From an uncultured Prevotellaceae bacterium (lineage in GTDB: Bacteria; Bacteroidota; Bacteroidia; Bacteroidales; Bacteroidaceae), in NCBI GenBank assembly GCA_902776195.1, contig CACYPF010000008.1, forward strand, positions 62,001 through 126,000: DNA of 64,000 nt. The letters run 5' to 3'. Position numbers and translations under genes: made by a program. The notes beneath the pieces were generated by a model, which saw only the letters and a program-made list of their open reading frames with translations, was not told where the DNA came from and ran no database searches. Shown one piece after another: positions 41,761 through 49,747 of the stretch. Position 1 is the stretch's first letter, and each line of letters starts with the position of its first letter.

Positions 41761-42341
41761 CGGCGAAAAGGTTTATAATATGACTCGTCGGCAAACGCAA
41801 GTAACTCACGGTCCCCCTTGCTGTCTCCGTATGCCGTCAGGTGATAATCACTACGTTGCGGATAAACAGTTAAAAGGCGGTTGACCTTCTCCTGCCCGAA
41901 GCAGTTGCTGGACAGGAAACGTCCCGTCAACCTACCATCTCTCACCTCCACCTGTGTTCCTAACACCTTGACGGAAGGGAAGAAAGGCTGTACCCAGTTA
42001 TCTATTGACGCACTGATAATCACCATCTCGGCACCCTCTTGCTGTGCCTGTGCGATGGCGGCAATACCCAAGGGGCGCAACAGGCTGCGATGACTTGCGG
42101 CAAACTGCTGACAATGGCTGTCAAACTCGTCCTGGGACATCCCTTTGAAGAAATATGCGAATATCCGCTCCTTCACTTCACCGCCTGGACAGAGACCTAT
42201 GAACATCTTAACCAAAAGAAGAGTATGACGGAGGAAACCCCACCAAAACTTTCTATCCCCAAAAACGTCACGGATAAAGGCGACGAACGTATCTCGTGTG
42301 GTGAGTGTTCCGTCAAAGTCACAGGCAACAATCTTCTTCAT
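41757..42341 (-). CDS. HAD-IB family phosphatase
   Basis: A 194-residue HAD-superfamily hydrolase from the ATG at 42341 (MKKIVACDFDGTLT), which overlaps the acyltransferase stop as ATGA; a start at 42380 would lie well within that gene. Motif I is DFDGTLT (Asp8 nucleophile), motif II is IISAS, and motif IV is AYGDSKGDREL, giving the HAD-IB subfamily (phosphoserine phosphatase-like). The cap includes GGEVKERIFAYFFKGMSQDE. Members act on phosphoserine, lysophosphatidic or prenyl phosphates; in this setting removal of phosphate from a lipid or sugar intermediate is possible. A trailing SYYKPFRR ends it. Substrate unknown. Confidence 0.82.
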   Translation of the reverse strand: MKKIVACDFDGTLTTRDTFVAFIRDVFGDRKFWWGFLRHTLLLVKMFIGLCPGGEVKERIFAYFFKGMSQDEFDSHCQQFAASHRSLLRPLGIAAIAQAQQEGAEMVIISASIDNWVQPFFPSVKVLGTQVEVRDGRLTGRFLSSNCFGQEKVNRLLTVYPQRSDYHLTAYGDSKGDRELLAFADESYYKPFRR

Positions 42342-43315
42342 ACGGGCATCACTTTTTGAATCAGATAATGTAACAGCCATGCCAATGGGACGGCGATAAG
42401 GAGTGTCAGTCCGACAGTAGGCCAGTAGCCCAGATGATAGGGCGTGATATACGTCATGACGAAATGATGATGTATCAGATAGAGTTCAAGACTGATGGTA
42501 CCCAAGAAGGTACAGCTGCGGTTCAACCACTGCGGAGTCTTGCGAAAGAGTGCTGACAATAATAATAGCAGGGAGACGGTCAGAGGGATGTAAATCATAC
42601 GCTCAGCAAACAAAGGGAAACGACCATGACGCACCTGCTCCAGATAGATGCAAGCACTCGCCGTAGCCACAAAAGTCAACAGTATCAACCAGATGGCGCC
42701 CTTCTCCATGCGGTGCTCCTGACGCACCCACTCTCCTATATTGATACCCAAAAAGAATATGGGTACACGACTCCAGAATATCTCAATATGCCCTACCGCC
42801 TGATGAATAGGAACCACCCACTGCACACAGACGCACCAAACGATCATCAAGACAGGCAGCCATCTGAAAGAGGGACTCCTTTGTATCAGCAACATATAAA
42901 GAGGTGCCCACAGGTAAAGCATCATAATAGCTGGGATATACCAGAAGGTGCCCTCGTCATGCAACCAGAAATCCCAGTTGATGGTAATGTCCCCTATCAG
43001 GTCGACGACACTCCCCGTCTGTCCGTTGAAACGGGGAATATAATAGAGTGATGACATGATGAGCCATGCGGGGAAGATACGTAACAGGCGACGCTTGTAG
43101 AACTGCTTAAAGGAGGGTGTTTTCACCCAAGAGTACCATAATCCGATGCCACTGAGGAACAAGAACATATCCACGCCAATATTCCCACAGCGACGCAGTC
43201 CGAAGAAGGCATCCGCACGTGCCAGTGGGGCATGAAACAGAACGATGAAGATGATGGCTGCTCCCATCAACTCCCCACGATAGCGACTCAGGTCTTTCCA
43301 CGTTATCTCTCTCAT
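42338..43315 (-). CDS. Acyltransferase family 3 (OafA-like) membrane protein 1
   Basis: A 325-residue integral membrane O-acyltransferase. The opening YRGELMGAAIIFIVLFHAPLA has the Arg-x-His arrangement of AT3 proteins (R13 and H27), followed by GVDMFLFLSGIGLWYSW and KRLLRIFPAWL, the RRL/R...P region typical of the family. About ten hydrophobic helices follow. AT3 enzymes acylate sugars of O-antigen, capsule or lipid-linked intermediates. It overlaps the second acyltransferase by four bases and the HAD gene by ATGA, so the three are coupled. Acyl group and acceptor unknown. Confidence 0.85.
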   Translation of the reverse strand: MREITWKDLSRYRGELMGAAIIFIVLFHAPLARADAFFGLRRCGNIGVDMFLFLSGIGLWYSWVKTPSFKQFYKRRLLRIFPAWLIMSSLYYIPRFNGQTGSVVDLIGDITINWDFWLHDEGTFWYIPAIMMLYLWAPLYMLLIQRSPSFRWLPVLMIVWCVCVQWVVPIHQAVGHIEIFWSRVPIFFLGINIGEWVRQEHRMEKGAIWLILLTFVATASACIYLEQVRHGRFPLFAERMIYIPLTVSLLLLLSALFRKTPQWLNRSCTFLGTISLELYLIHHHFVMTYITPYHLGYWPTVGLTLLIAVPLAWLLHYLIQKVMPV

Positions 43316-44391
43316 AGCTTTGGACTGGGTATTTGGTCAATCACTTTCTTGACTGCCCACGACAAGGCAATCGCTACAATGACATAGAGTATCAAACCGT
43401 CGTAGATGTCTTGTCGCCAGGCAACGGTAATAAAGAGTTTGCGGGCAATAGGATGGACCACAAACATAGCGGCAGAGATAGTTCCGAACCATGTCACCAG
43501 TGTCAGCAACTGTTGAGGAAGCACCTTCACTAAAGCAATGGTCCCAATGATGATTAATAATGGAATCCACAACCACGACTGGTAGTGGAAGCCCATGATG
43601 ACAATCAGGATGGTTGTCCCCAGCAAGACAATACCCCATGCCCAACGAGAGAGATGGAGATTGAGATGCTCGACATAGCGTCCTGCCAATATGCCCACTC
43701 CAAAAGGCAGCATCCCACCGATGAAATTGTAACGCAGGCGGTTCAGCGTCTCTCCCTCTGGGTCGCAGAACACCTGCAGCAGCCAACATACCGCTATCAA
43801 GGCAATGACTATCCATGATTTCTGGCGATACAGCAGCAGGCGATAGACAATATAGAGCTCTATCATCAGTCCGAAGAACCAATAGATGCCGGGCCATATA
43901 ATCTTGTCGGGAGTAGGCAGCACATTAATATACATCAGTAACTGAGCGATCACATTGTCCCAATGGAACTGGAAACGCCCGGGTGTCATGATGTCGACGA
44001 TGACAAAGAGGGTGAAGCCCACTATCAACATCCGCAACAGTTTCAAATAATGATAACGCACAAACCGAAACACTCCATAGCCCCCCTCGCCTATAGGAGA
44101 GGGGTTGGGGGTGAGGCTCTTCTCATATTTCATCACCAATCCATAACCACTCAAAAACAAGAACACAGGCACACCGTAATGACCAAAGTACGATAGCAGA
44201 TGGACGGGCAGGAGGGCATCGGGATTCGAAAGTACCTGCCACAACTTATCGTTGTTGGACGCAAAGAACTGATATTCATTCTCCTGCACAATTCTGCCTA
44301 TGAAGTGGCAGTAGTTGTGCAGCATGATGGCGAGAATAGCTATTCCCCTCATCGCCGAACATTCATCGCGTGTCAGCAGTTCATTTTTCAT
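43312..44391 (-). CDS. Acyltransferase family 3 membrane protein 2
   Basis: A 359-residue AT3-type membrane acyltransferase: MRGIAILAIMLHNYCHF near the N-terminus (R15, H25), GVPVFLFLSGYGLVMKYEKS, and further helices. It is only loosely similar to its neighbour. Between residues about 93-104 the sequence SLTPNPSPIGEGGYG is coded by a palindromic GC-rich element (44081-44117), a type I know as a dispersed intragenic repeat of bacteria; it falls in a cytoplasmic loop between helices. The ATG lies inside the 3' end of the phosphoethanolamine-transferase gene (11-base overlap). Likely glycan acylation. Confidence 0.83.
   Translation of the reverse strand: MKNELLTRDECSAMRGIAILAIMLHNYCHFIGRIVQENEYQFFASNNDKLWQVLSNPDALLPVHLLSYFGHYGVPVFLFLSGYGLVMKYEKSLTPNPSPIGEGGYGVFRFVRYHYLKLLRMLIVGFTLFVIVDIMTPGRFQFHWDNVIAQLLMYINVLPTPDKIIWPGIYWFFGLMIELYIVYRLLLYRQKSWIVIALIAVCWLLQVFCDPEGETLNRLRYNFIGGMLPFGVGILAGRYVEHLNLHLSRWAWGIVLLGTTILIVIMGFHYQSWLWIPLLIIIGTIALVKVLPQQLLTLVTWFGTISAAMFVVHPIARKLFITVAWRQDIYDGLILYVIVAIALSWAVKKVIDQIPSPKL
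44081..44117 (-). repeat. Intragenic palindromic element coding PNPSPIGEGG
   Basis: CCCCTCGCCTATAGGAGAGG (from 44083) is an almost perfect palindrome, followed by GGTTGGGGGTGAGG. On the coding (minus) strand it reads in frame as LTPNPSPIGEGGYG in acyltransferase 2. The same motif layout recurs at 37835-37868. Such units are known as dispersed repeats that tolerate insertion into genes. Confidence 0.75.
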
Positions 44392-46186
44392 GCTTCAGTT
44401 TGTTATAATCGACTTGATTCTTCAAAAGCCTTGGACGTTTCTCGTTATACGCACTGTTCAACACATCATACTCCTTCCGGTAGTCTTTCGTATGAATACC
44501 TCCCAAAAACATCAGGGTATGAGGCAACAAGTCTGTCATGTAAGGACGGTGACTGTAACGCTTGACAGCCTCCCATCCGTAGGGATGTGTCTGCCGGTAT
44601 TTCTCTGATGCCCATATCCAGAACGGTATCTCAAACTCCTCACGGGCAAGACGGTAGTCAATGGTCGCTGAGTGGTTACGTCCGAAATAATCCATACTAT
44701 TGAAACATTCCTCCCCATGGTCAGGCATATAGATGACGATGGCGTTCTGATGCTCAAATCGACGGATAATCTCGTCAACAATAGAGTCGTTATAAAGCAC
44801 GGCATTGTCATAGTCGGCATTGATCTGCAACCGTTTAGGTGCCAGTTTCTTGTCAGGATAGTCAGCGGGAGTGAATTTCCTTCTGGTCTTCACAGGGAAA
44901 CGTCCCCTATAGTCCACATGCTGTCCCATCAGATGGAAAATGGTCAATTGGTGTGCATCGTGTTCTTTCATGGCATCATAGTCTTGCAACACCCCTTCGT
45001 CATAACGGTGCAGCCGGCTATTACGGGTGTCAAACAGCTGCTCGCTCAGCTGAGGATGATTCAGGAAGAAACCGCCACTGAAGTCATAGACTGCCTCACC
45101 TGCCTTGGGCAGGAACTGGTTAGTGATAAAGGTCACATGATACCCTGCCTTGCGGAACACTTCCGGGAACATGGGCACGTCACACCAGTCACCCCCGTCA
45201 CCGATGGCATGAAGAGAGAACACATGCTTAAATACAAAACTCGTCAGGTTCCAGGGTGCCACCACATCGGTAAAGGCTATCAGCGTACTGTCCTGCATCC
45301 TTTTTAGCTGGCGGGGTGTCGTGGGTTTGTCGTAACCATAGAGCTGGGAGCGGTATTTATTGAAACTCTCGCCGATAATCAGTACTATCTGCGGACTGCG
45401 GAAGCTACAACTGTCCACCTGGACCTTTTCCGTTGCCGCCATCAACTGGGTGATCTGCTGGGAGGCAAGGCGATTGGCATAAAGGCTGAACACCATACGG
45501 TGGATGGGCAGATAGAGGTTGGCACACCCCTTGGTTGTCAGCTCGTGCTCCACTTCCCCTAAGTTCGATTTCGACATCAACCGACCCATCGCCTGCTTAT
45601 TGGGGAAGCACTCTGTCGCGCAATAAACAAACAGTCCTAAAGCGACAACTCCCATGATGGATTGCGAGTATAATACCACAGATGGGGATAGTCGCAGTCC
45701 CATCCTTTGGTTGCGCCTCTTCCACCAGGTGCTAAAGATACTCCACAGGATATGCAAGAATGCTATGAGGATGATCCATCCTGTCTTGGAGGTCAGCAGG
45801 TCCCATCCCACATACGAGTTCAGAAACTCCTTCGTCTCCTGCCCTGTAGTCTCGAAGAACAGCATGAGCATGGTGGGGGTCAGTGTCGACTCGAAACGCA
45901 CATAGCAGAACATATCTATCAGTGCGACAATGTATAAGAGGATGGCAAGCAACAGGCGTATCCACTTCCGTATCTTCTGGGGTAACAGTGCGAGGACAGC
46001 ACAGAGCAGATAGAGGTCGAAGAATAGTTCGGTGGCAGATAATTCGTAAGGTTTTGCCCCTTTCAGATGTAGCCGGATCTCCGTCTGGGTACAGAAGTAC
46101 CCTAAGACGAACATGAAGACGAAGAATGCCGCATTCACCGACACTGGACGCCAGAAGATTCCCAATATCCGCAACAATCTCTTCAT
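44381..46186 (-). CDS. Phosphoethanolamine transferase-like (sulfatase-fold) membrane protein
   Basis: A 601-residue protein: about five membrane helices in residues 1-195, then a periplasmic alkaline-phosphatase/sulfatase-type domain. The nucleophile motif is LIIGESFNK with Ser274 where E. coli EptA has Thr (GET); other metal-site motifs are MPDHGEE and GRNHSA. These enzymes move phosphoethanolamine from phosphatidylethanolamine onto lipid A, core sugars or glycans, and in Bacteroidota such changes can alter resistance to cationic peptides; whether this one acts on lipid A is not shown. nadD ends at the base immediately before its ATG, so both are on one transcript. Its 3' end overlaps acyltransferase 2. 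Confidence 0.8.
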   Translation of the reverse strand: MKRLLRILGIFWRPVSVNAAFFVFMFVLGYFCTQTEIRLHLKGAKPYELSATELFFDLYLLCAVLALLPQKIRKWIRLLLAILLYIVALIDMFCYVRFESTLTPTMLMLFFETTGQETKEFLNSYVGWDLLTSKTGWIILIAFLHILWSIFSTWWKRRNQRMGLRLSPSVVLYSQSIMGVVALGLFVYCATECFPNKQAMGRLMSKSNLGEVEHELTTKGCANLYLPIHRMVFSLYANRLASQQITQLMAATEKVQVDSCSFRSPQIVLIIGESFNKYRSQLYGYDKPTTPRQLKRMQDSTLIAFTDVVAPWNLTSFVFKHVFSLHAIGDGGDWCDVPMFPEVFRKAGYHVTFITNQFLPKAGEAVYDFSGGFFLNHPQLSEQLFDTRNSRLHRYDEGVLQDYDAMKEHDAHQLTIFHLMGQHVDYRGRFPVKTRRKFTPADYPDKKLAPKRLQINADYDNAVLYNDSIVDEIIRRFEHQNAIVIYMPDHGEECFNSMDYFGRNHSATIDYRLAREEFEIPFWIWASEKYRQTHPYGWEAVKRYSHRPYMTDLLPHTLMFLGGIHTKDYRKEYDVLNSAYNEKRPRLLKNQVDYNKLKHEK

Positions 46187-46732
46187 CTATTTAGCATATA
46201 GTCTTTTCACGTCGTCTATGATGATAGCAGGAACTAAGCCCTCTACCGGTTCTCCCCGTCTGACGCGCGCCCGGATTTCCGTACTCGATATAGGTAAAAG
46301 TTCTGCTTGTATCGTTCCCACCTGTCCGTCACGGGGATATACCACCACGTCGAACTCCCTCAGGATGTCTTTCCAATGATACCACCGGGTGAAACGCTCC
46401 CAGTTATCACCGCCGATTAACAGCGTAAACTCATGGTCAGGATAATCTTTACGGAGATGCTGCAGGGTTGTCCACGTATAAGATGGTATGGGAAGGTGAA
46501 ACTCATAGTCGCTGGCTATGACACCCTCCACGTCAGCTAATGCTTTCTGCGCTAACTGGAAACGCAAATCATCGTCCAGCAAGTCGGAAGCCTCCCGTTT
46601 CAAGGGGTTTTGTGGTGACACCATCAGCCAAATCTCGTCCAACGTTGTCTGTCGGAGAATCTCCTTTGCCAGTGCGATATGTCCGCAGTGGATAGGGTTG
46701 AACGAGCCGCCGAAGATGCCTGTACGCTTCAT
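46187..46732 (-). CDS. nadD: Nicotinate-nucleotide adenylyltransferase
   Basis: A 181-residue enzyme of NAD biosynthesis that joins nicotinate mononucleotide and ATP. Clear signatures: GIFGGSFNPIHCGH at the N-terminus (the T/HxGH nucleotidyltransferase motif is HCGH), LLIGGDNW in the middle, and ISSTEIRARVRRGE near the end. Length fits the family. It overlaps gmk by four bases and abuts the phosphoethanolamine-transferase-like gene without a gap, so a core NAD enzyme is cotranscribed with surface-modification genes. Confidence 0.95.
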   Translation of the reverse strand: MKRTGIFGGSFNPIHCGHIALAKEILRQTTLDEIWLMVSPQNPLKREASDLLDDDLRFQLAQKALADVEGVIASDYEFHLPIPSYTWTTLQHLRKDYPDHEFTLLIGGDNWERFTRWYHWKDILREFDVVVYPRDGQVGTIQAELLPISSTEIRARVRRGEPVEGLVPAIIIDDVKRLYAK

Positions 46733-47298
46733 TTCAGGAAATCACTGACTACACGTAATGTCTCTTGCTTTGCCTTTTCCAAGTCATCATTCACAATGAC
46801 ATGGTCGAACTGAGGGGCGAAGGTCATCTCGTATCCAGCTTTGGCAAGCCGCTGCTCGATAGCCTCCGGGGTATCCGTCCCACGATGTTCCAGCCGGCGA
46901 CGCAGTTCCTCTACAGAAGGGGGTTGTATAAATAAGCTCAAAGCCTCATCACCATAGTGATTCTTGATATTGACACCACCTTTGACATCCACATCAAACA
47001 CGACATTCTGTCCTGCTTCACGCTGACGTTCCACCTGTGCCTTCAGCGTTCCATAGAAGCGGTTCTCGTACACCTCCTCGTATTCCAGAAACTCATTGTT
47101 GGCAATTTTCTCCTTGAAAGCATCAGGAGTCAGGAAGAAATACTCTACACCGTCTTTCTCCTCACCACGTGGGGCACGGCTGGTACAAGAGATGGAGAAA
47201 TAAAGTTGTAATTCCGGGTGCTCCTTCATCAACCAGTTAACGATGGTCGATTTCCCACTGCCTGAGGGGGCAGAGACGATAATCATCTTTCCTTTCAT
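46729..47298 (-). CDS. gmk: Guanylate kinase
   Basis: A 189-residue kinase converting GMP to GDP with ATP. It has the P-loop APSGSGKST (residues 10-18), SCTSRAPRGEEKDGVEY (the GMP-binding region), and VFDVDVKGGVNIK. Length is normal. It follows yicC by nine bases and overlaps nadD by four. Cytosolic. Confidence 0.96.
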   Translation of the reverse strand: MKGKMIIVSAPSGSGKSTIVNWLMKEHPELQLYFSISCTSRAPRGEEKDGVEYFFLTPDAFKEKIANNEFLEYEEVYENRFYGTLKAQVERQREAGQNVVFDVDVKGGVNIKNHYGDEALSLFIQPPSVEELRRRLEHRGTDTPEAIEQRLAKAGYEMTFAPQFDHVIVNDDLEKAKQETLRVVSDFLK

Positions 47299-47312
47299 AA
47301 CTATGAACTATA
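47299..47312 (-). repeat. Two heptamers at the yicC/gmk junction
   Basis: AACTATG, AACTATA (+ strand) fill the nine-base gap and include the yicC stop codon. Too short to stand alone, but the unit is the same kind (AACTATG/GAACTAT) as at 40521-40541. Confidence 0.35.
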
Positions 47313-48183
47313 AAGCATTCAGCACTTGTTCCTTAATCTGCTCCAACTCGTCTTTCATCTTCACCACGATGTTCTGCATCTCCGCCTGGTTCGACTTCGA
47401 GCCAGTAGTGTTAATCTCACGACCCATCTCCTGAGCGATGAAACCAAGTTTCTTTCCCTGTCCTGGCTGATCCGCCATTGTCTCACGGAAATATTTCAAA
47501 TGGTTGGTCAGACGTTGCTTCTCCTCACTGATATCCAGTTTCTCGATATAATAGATGAGTTCCTGCTCCAAGCGGTTCTTGTCGTATTCTGCCTCAGGAA
47601 TCTGTTTCAGACCATCAACAATACGACTGCGTATCTTCTCTACCCTGCTTTTCTCATAGGGCTCGATACTTGCGAGCAACTGTTCTATATTGTCAATCTT
47701 CTCGCCAAACTTCTTTTCAAGGGCTGCTCCTTCCTGCGTACGGAAATCCACGAGGTGCTGCAATGCCTCCTCAACGCCTGCCTGGGCAACCTTCCATTCC
47801 TCTTCTTCCAGAACTTCCACCTCTGTCTTGGTCAGCACATCAGGCATACGGGTCAGCGTCTGCATCCAATCCAGATTCGTAGAGATACCGTGACTCTCCG
47901 CAAAACCCTTCAGTTGTTGGAAATAGCTCTCCATCAGTGCTGTATTGACAGGTACAGCCTCCATAGCGGCGTCTTTCTCAATCCACACACTCATTTCCAC
48001 CTTGCCACGGATGACGCGTTCGGCTATCATCTGTCGGATCTCCATCTCTTTCTCACGATAGAGTGGAGCAATACGCGTAGTCAAGTCCAACTGCTTGGAG
48101 TTGAGCGACTTGATTTCTACATTGATTTTTTTTCCTTTGTAGGCTACAACAGCTTTGCCATAGCCCGTCATTGATTGTATCAT
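47308..48183 (-). CDS. YicC/YloC family endoribonuclease
   Basis: A 291-residue protein with the family's N-terminal MIQSMTGYGKAV and the C-terminal MREINTTGSKSNQAEMQNIVVKMKDELEQIKEQVLNAL stretches (in the latter the GREINTTGSKS core is diagnostic). Members are endoribonucleases linked with RNA decay and stationary phase. It opens the nine-gene minus-strand operon, with a promoter (48211-48242) just upstream, divergent from tsaB. Length and ends are normal. Confidence 0.92.
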   Translation of the reverse strand: MIQSMTGYGKAVVAYKGKKINVEIKSLNSKQLDLTTRIAPLYREKEMEIRQMIAERVIRGKVEMSVWIEKDAAMEAVPVNTALMESYFQQLKGFAESHGISTNLDWMQTLTRMPDVLTKTEVEVLEEEEWKVAQAGVEEALQHLVDFRTQEGAALEKKFGEKIDNIEQLLASIEPYEKSRVEKIRSRIVDGLKQIPEAEYDKNRLEQELIYYIEKLDISEEKQRLTNHLKYFRETMADQPGQGKKLGFIAQEMGREINTTGSKSNQAEMQNIVVKMKDELEQIKEQVLNAL

Positions 48184-48210
48184 AATATCACTTTTCTTTT
48201 ATTATGGGTG

Positions 48211-48242
48211 CAAAGGTACGATTTAGTGAGCAAAAAGCCAAA
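48211..48242 (-). promoter_or_regulatory. Promoter of the yicC-gmk-nadD-surface operon
   Basis: On the minus strand TTTG (48242-48239) and TACCTTTG (48218-48211) are separated by 20 bases, a good Bacteroidota promoter. The expected start leaves a leader of about 20 bases before the yicC ATG at 48183. Confidence 0.6.
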
Positions 48243-48336
48243 TAAAATCTACATTTTCGCTTACTTATGGATAAAGTAGGCTGCATCTCGATAGAAAAAA
48301 TAAATTAATTTATTTTGTTCTTTGCCCGATTTGCAC

Positions 48337-48360
48337 TACCTTTGACCTACGGTCGAAGGT
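48337..48360 (+). promoter_or_regulatory. -7 box buried in a 10-bp inverted repeat
   Basis: TACCTTTG (48337-48344) fits TAnnTTTG; it is overlapped by the inverted repeat ACCTTTGACC (48338-48347) and GGTCGAAGGT (48351-48360), with one mismatch and a 3-base centre. It is upstream of the better-placed tsaB promoter at 48398-48429. Could be an operator-controlled second promoter or chance. Confidence 0.4.
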
Positions 48361-48397
48361 ACTTTCGTTCGAAAATGAAAAGAAAAATAAATTTTCC

Positions 48398-48429
48398 TTT
48401 TGCATTTTGCTCACTTATTCGTACCTTTG
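48398..48429 (+). promoter_or_regulatory. Promoter of the tsaB operon
   Basis: TTTTG (48398-48402) and TACCTTTG (48422-48429) with 19 bases between. The start would fall near 48435, leaving about 20 bases of A-rich leader before the ATG at 48456. Confidence 0.6.
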
Positions 48430-48455
48430 CACCTTATAAAATAAAAAAAGAAAGA

Positions 48456-49148
48456 ATGGCTTGCATTTTACATATAGAGACCAGTACATCTGTATGCTCC
48501 GTCGCCGTATCGGAGGACAGCCACTGCATCTACCATGACGAGGACCATAGCGGTCCGAACCATGCGGAGCGACTGGGGTCGATGGTTGACGAGGCATTAT
48601 CATTTACCGACAGTCATGCGATACCTTTCGACGCTGTCGCCGTGAGTTGCGGTCCAGGTTCATATACGGGCTTGCGTATCGGTGTGTCGATGGCAAAGGG
48701 TGTCTGCTATGGTCGCAATCTGAAACTGATAGGGGTGCCGACCCTCGAACTGCTCTGCGTCCCTGTCTTGTTGGGACATGAGGAAATCGAGGAGGACGCC
48801 CTGCTTTGCCCGATGCTTGACGCACGACGAATGGAGGTGTATGCTGCCCTTTACGACCGTGCCCTGAAGGAGATACGCCCCGTAGGTGCCGATGTGGTGA
48901 CGGCAGATACCTATAGGGAATGGCTTGACGAGCGTCCTGTTTACTTTTTCGGCAATGGCGCGAAGAAATGCATGGAGACGATCAGCCACCCCAATGCCCA
49001 CTATATTGACGGCATCGAGCCTGTCGCCAAGTGGATGCAACCCCTCGCCGAGAAGCGGTTGCTGAACGGACAGACAGAGGATGTCGCTTATTTCGTGCCA
49101 TTCTACCTGAAAGATTTCGTAGCTTTGAAACCCAAGAAATTATTATGA
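48456..49148 (+). CDS. tsaB: tRNA threonylcarbamoyladenosine biosynthesis protein TsaB
   Basis: A 230-residue protein starting at ATG 48456 (MACILHIETS), which follows the promoter; the open frame reaches back to 48315 but that part precedes the promoter. It shows the ASKHA-type start ILHIETSTSVCSVAV and AVSCGPGSYTGLRIGVSMAKG, diagnostic of TsaB, partner of TsaD in making t6A37 on ANN-decoding tRNAs. Length is normal. Its stop overlaps the DUF4290 start (ATGA). Confidence 0.93.
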   Translation: MACILHIETSTSVCSVAVSEDSHCIYHDEDHSGPNHAERLGSMVDEALSFTDSHAIPFDAVAVSCGPGSYTGLRIGVSMAKGVCYGRNLKLIGVPTLELLCVPVLLGHEEIEEDALLCPMLDARRMEVYAALYDRALKEIRPVGADVVTADTYREWLDERPVYFFGNGAKKCMETISHPNAHYIDGIEPVAKWMQPLAEKRLLNGQTEDVAYFVPFYLKDFVALKPKKLL

Positions 49149-49747
49149 ATATAAAAGGATTAGACTATAACACGCAACGGGAGAAGTTGCTGATGCCTGA
49201 ATATGGGCGTGAGATCCAAAAAATGGTCGACCATGCCGTTAGTCTTCCCACCAAGGAGGAGAGACAGCTTTGCGCAGAGACCATCATCCGGCTGATGGAA
49301 AACAAGAACCCGCAGGTGCAGGAAAGTGTGAATGCCGAGCAGGCACTTTGGGACCATCTCTACCTGATGAGTCAGAAGCAACTGGATATCGACTGGCCCT
49401 TCGACGTTAGTGAGGCGGAGAAGATCCTGTCAAAGCCTCAGCCGATGGCACACCCTACCGGTGGTGCCCGCATGCGACATTACGGCAGACTGATAGAGGA
49501 GTTGTTCGAGAAACTGAAGACTATGCCCGAAGGTGATGAGCGAGACGAACTGGTGCGTCTGACCGCGAACCAGATGAAACGTAACCTTGCGGCATGGGGA
49601 CACGGATCCATGGATGATGAAAAGGTGGCTGATGACCTTGCCCGGTTTACTGACGGGAAAATACAGCTCGACCTCTCCAGTTTCCATTTCGAGAACACGA
49701 TACCAATGGGTAATAGCAAAAATAACGGCAAAAAGAAAAATAAATGA
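49145..49747 (+). CDS. DUF4290 domain-containing protein
   Basis: A 200-residue cytosolic protein starting at the ATG overlapping the tsaB stop. It is a DUF4290-type protein, known to me only from Bacteroidota, and usually found beside murA as here. Residues 1-180 are helical (GREIQKMVDHAVSLPTKEER, KMLDHLYLM-type WDHLYLMSQK, RRLTANQMKRNLAAWG), followed by a basic Lys-rich tail (NSKNNGKKKNK). No catalytic motif is seen. It overlaps murA by four bases. Function unknown. Confidence 0.85.
   Translation: MNIKGLDYNTQREKLLMPEYGREIQKMVDHAVSLPTKEERQLCAETIIRLMENKNPQVQESVNAEQALWDHLYLMSQKQLDIDWPFDVSEAEKILSKPQPMAHPTGGARMRHYGRLIEELFEKLKTMPEGDERDELVRLTANQMKRNLAAWGHGSMDDEKVADDLARFTDGKIQLDLSSFHFENTIPMGNSKNNGKKKNK

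Noticed and set aside
48315-48455. N-terminal extension of tsaB
   Set aside because: It precedes the likely promoter and would add 47 residues not found in the family.
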